Source: Deltaproteobacteria bacterium
Lineage (GTDB): Bacteria > Desulfobacterota > Syntrophorhabdia > Syntrophorhabdales > Syntrophorhabdaceae
NCBI GenBank assembly: GCA_003506795.1
Contig: DNYO01000177.1
Coordinates: 1-16,184 of the forward strand
DNA length: 16,184 bases
Direction of reading: 5' to 3'
Within the stretch, counting starts at the first letter, position 1. The number at the start of each line of letters is the position of its first letter. Positions 13,507-16,184 of this stretch are shown here, piece after piece. The position numbers and the translations under genes were made by a program. The notes below the pieces were generated by a model, which saw only the letters and a list, made by a program, of their open reading frames with translations, did no database searches and had not been told where the DNA came from.

Positions 13507-14748
13507 CTACAGAAATCTTTTCTTCAATTCCTTTACCAGCGCGATGTTCTCCACGTGGCCTGTTTGGCGGGCGGTGATCTTGCCTATGATGGGGCGGTTC
13601 AGCAGATAGATGTCACCGATGAGGTCGAGCACCTTGTGGCGAACGAACTCATCCTCGAAGCGCAGTTTCGTGTTGAGTACGCCATCTTCGCTGAGGATGA
13701 TGAAGTTGTTGATACGCCCTCCGGTTCCGAGCCCCATCTTCGCAAGTTGTTCAAAGTCCTTGAGGAACCCGAACGTCCTCGCAGGGGCTATATCTGAGAC
13801 ATAGTCTTTCAGACTGCCCCGGAAGAGATACTGCTGGGTCCCGATCGGTTTTTGCTGTTCCAGCAGGTAGTCGATCTCGAAGCCATCCCAGGGCTCAACG
13901 GCGAGGTACTTTCCGTTGCTCAGATTTCCCAGTTCCACCTTTTCCGTGATGACAAGCGGCTCTATCCCATCGGCCTGTTCCACCGTACCCGCCTCGTCGA
14001 TCTTCTCGCAGATCTCTATGGCGGAGCCGTCGAATATGGGTATCTCTTCGCTCACCTTGACGAGGAGATTGGTGATCCCGTACATGTGGCAGGCGGAAAG
14101 GAGATGTTCGATTGTGCGGACGACGCTGTTCCTGCCCTTCACCGACGATGCATATCCCACGGAAAAAACGTAATCGATATACGCCGGTATCCGTTCACCG
14201 TCGGGGATGGTTTCGAAGACGATACCCGTGTTTTCCGGCATGGGCAGGAGGATCATGCCCGTCTTCACGCCTGAATGAAGACCCACACCGTATACGACGG
14301 TGCTCTTTCCGATCGTTTTCTGCTTTGTTCTCGTGAGTCCCGGTGATACTTCCAGCCTGAAATGGGCCACGTCCGGATCGCGCTTCGCCCCAGCGCCGAT
14401 GCTGCGGGAGACGACCTCGAGGACCTTGTCGATGGAAAGGGGCTTTTCCAGAAAATCGTATGCACCCATCTTTACGGCCTCGACTGCCGTAGAGATCGTG
14501 CCGTGTCCCGATATGACGACGACCTTCGCGTCATCCTTGCGTGTCCGTATCTCCTTGAGAACCTGTATCCCGTCGAGTTCGGGCATCCAAACGTCAAGGA
14601 GGACGACATCCGGCGCCTCACTCTCGAAGATCGCGAGGCCTTGCTTTCCGTCGGAGGCTTTCAGTACGCAAAAACCTTCGTCTTCAAGGATCACCGACAG
14701 GGAATCGATGATGTTCTTTTCGTCATCTATGATGAGAACCTTATTCAT
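13507..14748 (-). CDS. lpxC: Response-regulator receiver domain fused to LpxC (UDP-3-O-acyl-GlcNAc deacetylase)
   Basis: A 413-residue two-domain protein. Residues 1-117 are a complete NtrC/NtrX-like receiver, with acidic pocket D8-D9, phosphoacceptor D52 (VVLLDVWMPELDG), S80 and K102 (FLEKP). After a linker of about 25 residues, 144-413 are a complete LpxC, the zinc enzyme that deacetylates UDP-3-O-acyl-GlcNAc in the first committed lipid A step. GVGLHSG lies at 154-160. Zinc ligands are H215, H371 and D375; catalytic residues are E214 and H398; K372 is present, as are the EIPIFDGSA and RFEDEFVRHK blocks. Both halves are in one unbroken frame. I place the start at ATG 14748, where homology begins; a further-upstream ATG at 14898 would overlap the preceding gene. 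The receiver could switch enzyme activity or stability by phosphorylation (inference). No cognate kinase is in the window. Confidence 0.93.
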   Translation of the reverse strand: MNKVLIIDDEKNIIDSLSVILEDEGFCVLKASDGKQGLAIFESEAPDVVLLDVWMPELDGIQVLKEIRTRKDDAKVVVISGHGTISTAVEAVKMGAYDFLEKPLSIDKVLEVVSRSIGAGAKRDPDVAHFRLEVSPGLTRTKQKTIGKSTVVYGVGLHSGVKTGMILLPMPENTGIVFETIPDGERIPAYIDYVFSVGYASSVKGRNSVVRTIEHLLSACHMYGITNLLVKVSEEIPIFDGSAIEICEKIDEAGTVEQADGIEPLVITEKVELGNLSNGKYLAVEPWDGFEIDYLLEQQKPIGTQQYLFRGSLKDYVSDIAPARTFGFLKDFEQLAKMGLGTGGRINNFIILSEDGVLNTKLRFEDEFVRHKVLDLIGDIYLLNRPIIGKITARQTGHVENIALVKELKKRFL

Positions 14749-14812
14749 GACGCAATATTCTATACGAAATGCCCGCTGATTACAAATACTTATGGACTGA
14801 AAATGTCGTCGT

Positions 14813-15343
14813 TCACGGACAGGCGACTTTCGCCAGTTTGTCGATGATGGTGCCTTCGGGGATGTCTTCCCAGTCTTTTTGGCTCCCTGCCTTCCCATAA
14901 TCGAGCGTCTTGCCGTCCCCGGATACCTCGAAGACCTTCATGATGGTGTACCGTTTAGGCTGCATCGCACATTTGAGATCGTAGAGTATATAACGGTATG
15001 CGAGTGTTTCCATTCCCGTCAGGAACATACCGTTCCTGCGGCGTTTTTGTATGTAATTGCCCCGGCCTTCCCTGGTGTATGTCAGCCTGTCCCAGACACC
15101 GACGATCTCACCATTGCCGTCAGCTTTCTTTTCCACAACGCAGTGATGTTCGCCTTCCGCATCGATTGACAGGCCCTGCCAACCGCTTTTCTGTTCCATT
15201 CTGGGAAGGGTTCCCTCAACGGAGGCAGTGAGGGTCCTGCGTTGCTGGAAGTGAATGGCGATGACGGCGATGACGATGACGGCTATTCCTATGACTACCC
15301 CCATGATCAATACTGTCTTGAACGATAGCGTCTTCTTCGGCAA
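14813..15343 (-). CDS. Membrane-anchored protein with surface-adhesin-E-like domain
   Basis: A 176-residue protein, probably started by TTG 15343-15341, with AAGGAAGG placed a few bases upstream as a strong ribosome binding site. One hydrophobic helix spans about 10-32, so the rest is likely periplasmic, anchored in the inner membrane. The soluble part has a VWDRLTYTREG strand, a YILYDLKC segment in which a cysteine follows a tyrosine-rich strand, and a C-terminal W-x-DIPEGT...VAC ending. This pattern resembles the small Adhesin_E (surface-adhesin protein E) family, whose biochemical role is unclear. It lies 64 bases upstream of the receiver-LpxC gene on the same strand and probably shares its transcript. 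The family assignment is tentative. Confidence 0.6.
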   Translation of the reverse strand: MPKKTLSFKTVLIMGVVIGIAVIVIAVIAIHFQQRRTLTASVEGTLPRMEQKSGWQGLSIDAEGEHHCVVEKKADGNGEIVGVWDRLTYTREGRGNYIQKRRRNGMFLTGMETLAYRYILYDLKCAMQPKRYTIMKVFEVSGDGKTLDYGKAGSQKDWEDIPEGTIIDKLAKVACP

Positions 15344-15399
15344 ACGGCCTTCCTTTCAGAGAACAGGGTGAACCGGTTCTCCGTGGCAATTTTTTCCAA

Positions 15400-15428
15400 A
15401 CGATACCATCGAATAGGGGTCTTTGCAA
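15400..15428 (-). promoter_or_regulatory. Candidate promoter of the adhesin-E-like / receiver-lpxC pair
   Basis: On the minus strand TTGCAA (15428-15423) and TATCGT (15405-15400) are separated by 17 bases. Transcription would begin near 15393, giving a leader of about 50 bases before the TTG start. Confidence 0.4.
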
Positions 15429-15455
15429 TAGTGGCGGCGAAAATTCTTACCTCTT

Positions 15456-15484
15456 TTGCAAATTACCGTTATATGATATATATA
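15456..15484 (+). promoter_or_regulatory. Candidate promoter of phoH
   Basis: TTGCAA (15456-15461) and TATATA (15479-15484) are separated by 17 bases; a TATAAC shifted by two bases is an alternative -10. The transcript would start near 15491, directly before the ribosome binding site, so the leader is about 20 bases. Confidence 0.45.
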
Positions 15485-15510
15485 ACCTGTAAAACAGGAG
15501 AAAGAGAGGA

Positions 15511-16184
15511 TTGTTGGACGAGAAGACCGATGAAGGATTGCTGAGGTTGTCCTTCGATGATATAAACGTGGCACGAAGCCTCTTCGGGCCACGGGAAGAA
15601 AACATCAAGTATCTCAAAAAATACTTCAATATCAAGGCGAGCATCCGGGGTAATCACCTGACCCTTATCGGAGGCAAGAAAGATATCGAAGATACGGGGA
15701 AGGTCATAAACGAACTCCATGGTATCGTGAAAAAAGGCTTTCCCGTGAATGTGTCGGATATCGACCACGCGGTGCGGTTTGTCGTAAATGCCCATGAAGC
15801 CGCCGGGGACGTCGAGAAAGACCAGATATACATCGCCGGCTCAAAGAAGCTTATCACGCCCAAGAGCACCAACCAGAAACAGTACGTCCATGCGATGAAG
15901 AAGTACGACGTGGTCATCGGCATCGGCCCCGCGGGGACAGGCAAGACATATCTGGCAATGGCAATGGCGCTGGCGGCTTACTACAGGCGCGAGGTGTCGC
16001 GGATCATCCTGACCCGTCCCGCTATCGAGGCGGGCGAAAAGCTGGGGTACCTGCCGGGCACGATGTACGAGAAGGTCAATCCTTACCTGAGACCTCTTTA
16101 TGACGCCCTGTACGACATGGTCGACATGGACAGGGCCACACGGCTCATCGAGCGAGGCATTATAGAGATCGCGCCCCTGGCGTT
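15511..16184 (+). CDS. phoH: PhoH family ATPase, partial
   Basis: This is an open frame from TTG 15511 to the right edge, 224 codons; the C-terminal third lies outside. I translated it by hand. Residues 1-110 form the N-terminal KH-like domain of PhoH/PhoH-like proteins (FGPREENIKYL, then FNIKASIRGNHLTLIGG). The P-loop NTPase domain has Walker A GPAGTGKT at 139-146, followed by the family signature LTRPAIEAGEKLGYLPGTM. PhoH proteins are cytosolic ATPases linked to RNA metabolism. In many bacteria the gene lies just upstream of ybeY, but that region is not in view. No in-frame ATG is available upstream, because a stop occurs at 15490. AGGAG ten bases before the TTG, together with AGAGGA next to it, supports a TTG start (15511 or 15514). 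Confidence 0.9.
   Translation, partial: MLDEKTDEGLLRLSFDDINVARSLFGPREENIKYLKKYFNIKASIRGNHLTLIGGKKDIEDTGKVINELHGIVKKGFPVNVSDIDHAVRFVVNAHEAAGDVEKDQIYIAGSKKLITPKSTNQKQYVHAMKKYDVVIGIGPAGTGKTYLAMAMALAAYYRREVSRIILTRPAIEAGEKLGYLPGTMYEKVNPYLRPLYDALYDMVDMDRATRLIERGIIEIAPLA

Noticed and set aside
14749..14898. N-terminal extension of 50 residues on the receiver-LpxC protein
   Set aside because: The extension is basic and unlike any receiver, it overlaps the end of the upstream gene, and homology starts exactly at the ATG at 14748.

Overview
The window reads as chromosomal DNA of an anaerobic Gram-negative bacterium, most likely of the Desulfobacterota / former Deltaproteobacteria (inference). LpxC and LolA imply an LPS-containing outer membrane. 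A CooC-type ATPase suggests a CO dehydrogenase/acetyl-CoA type anaerobic metabolism. The codon use is GC-rich but not extreme. No rRNA, tRNA, CRISPR array or intact mobile element was seen. Genes are dense and mostly ordinary housekeeping, so the interest lies in a few architectural oddities.

Layout. 1-583: a DUF2071/YqjF-like gene cut by the left edge (minus strand), abutting a short remnant of a hybrid-kinase receiver domain (plus strand). 586-2431: a two-gene minus-strand operon, nudC then a zinc medium-chain dehydrogenase, joined by an ATGA overlap and driven by a good sigma70-type promoter. 2512-2949: an unrecognised small ORF. 3070-5881: the heat-shock cluster hrcA-grpE-dnaJ, without dnaK. 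5891-5967: a heptanucleotide repeat with a degenerate inverted counterpart, between dnaJ and the convergent htpG (5972-7879). 8056-9099: a two-TM potassium channel with RCK domains, divergent from htpG. 9129-13480: a probable operon cooC-plsC-ftsK-lolA with two ATGA overlaps. 13507-15343, minus strand: a response-regulator receiver fused to LpxC, preceded by a membrane-anchored small protein. 15511-16184: the start of phoH, cut by the right edge and divergent from that pair.

Themes. Protein quality control (HrcA, GrpE, DnaJ, HtpG) occupies the middle. Envelope biogenesis occupies the right half: phosphatidic acid synthesis by PlsC, septal DNA translocation by FtsK, lipoprotein transport by LolA, and the committed lipid A step by LpxC. 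The most notable observations are the receiver-LpxC fusion, which could put lipid A synthesis directly under phosphorelay control, and a near-perfect internal ribosome binding site in the potassium channel gene. That site would allow a separate cytosolic RCK subunit to be made, as is known for MthK.
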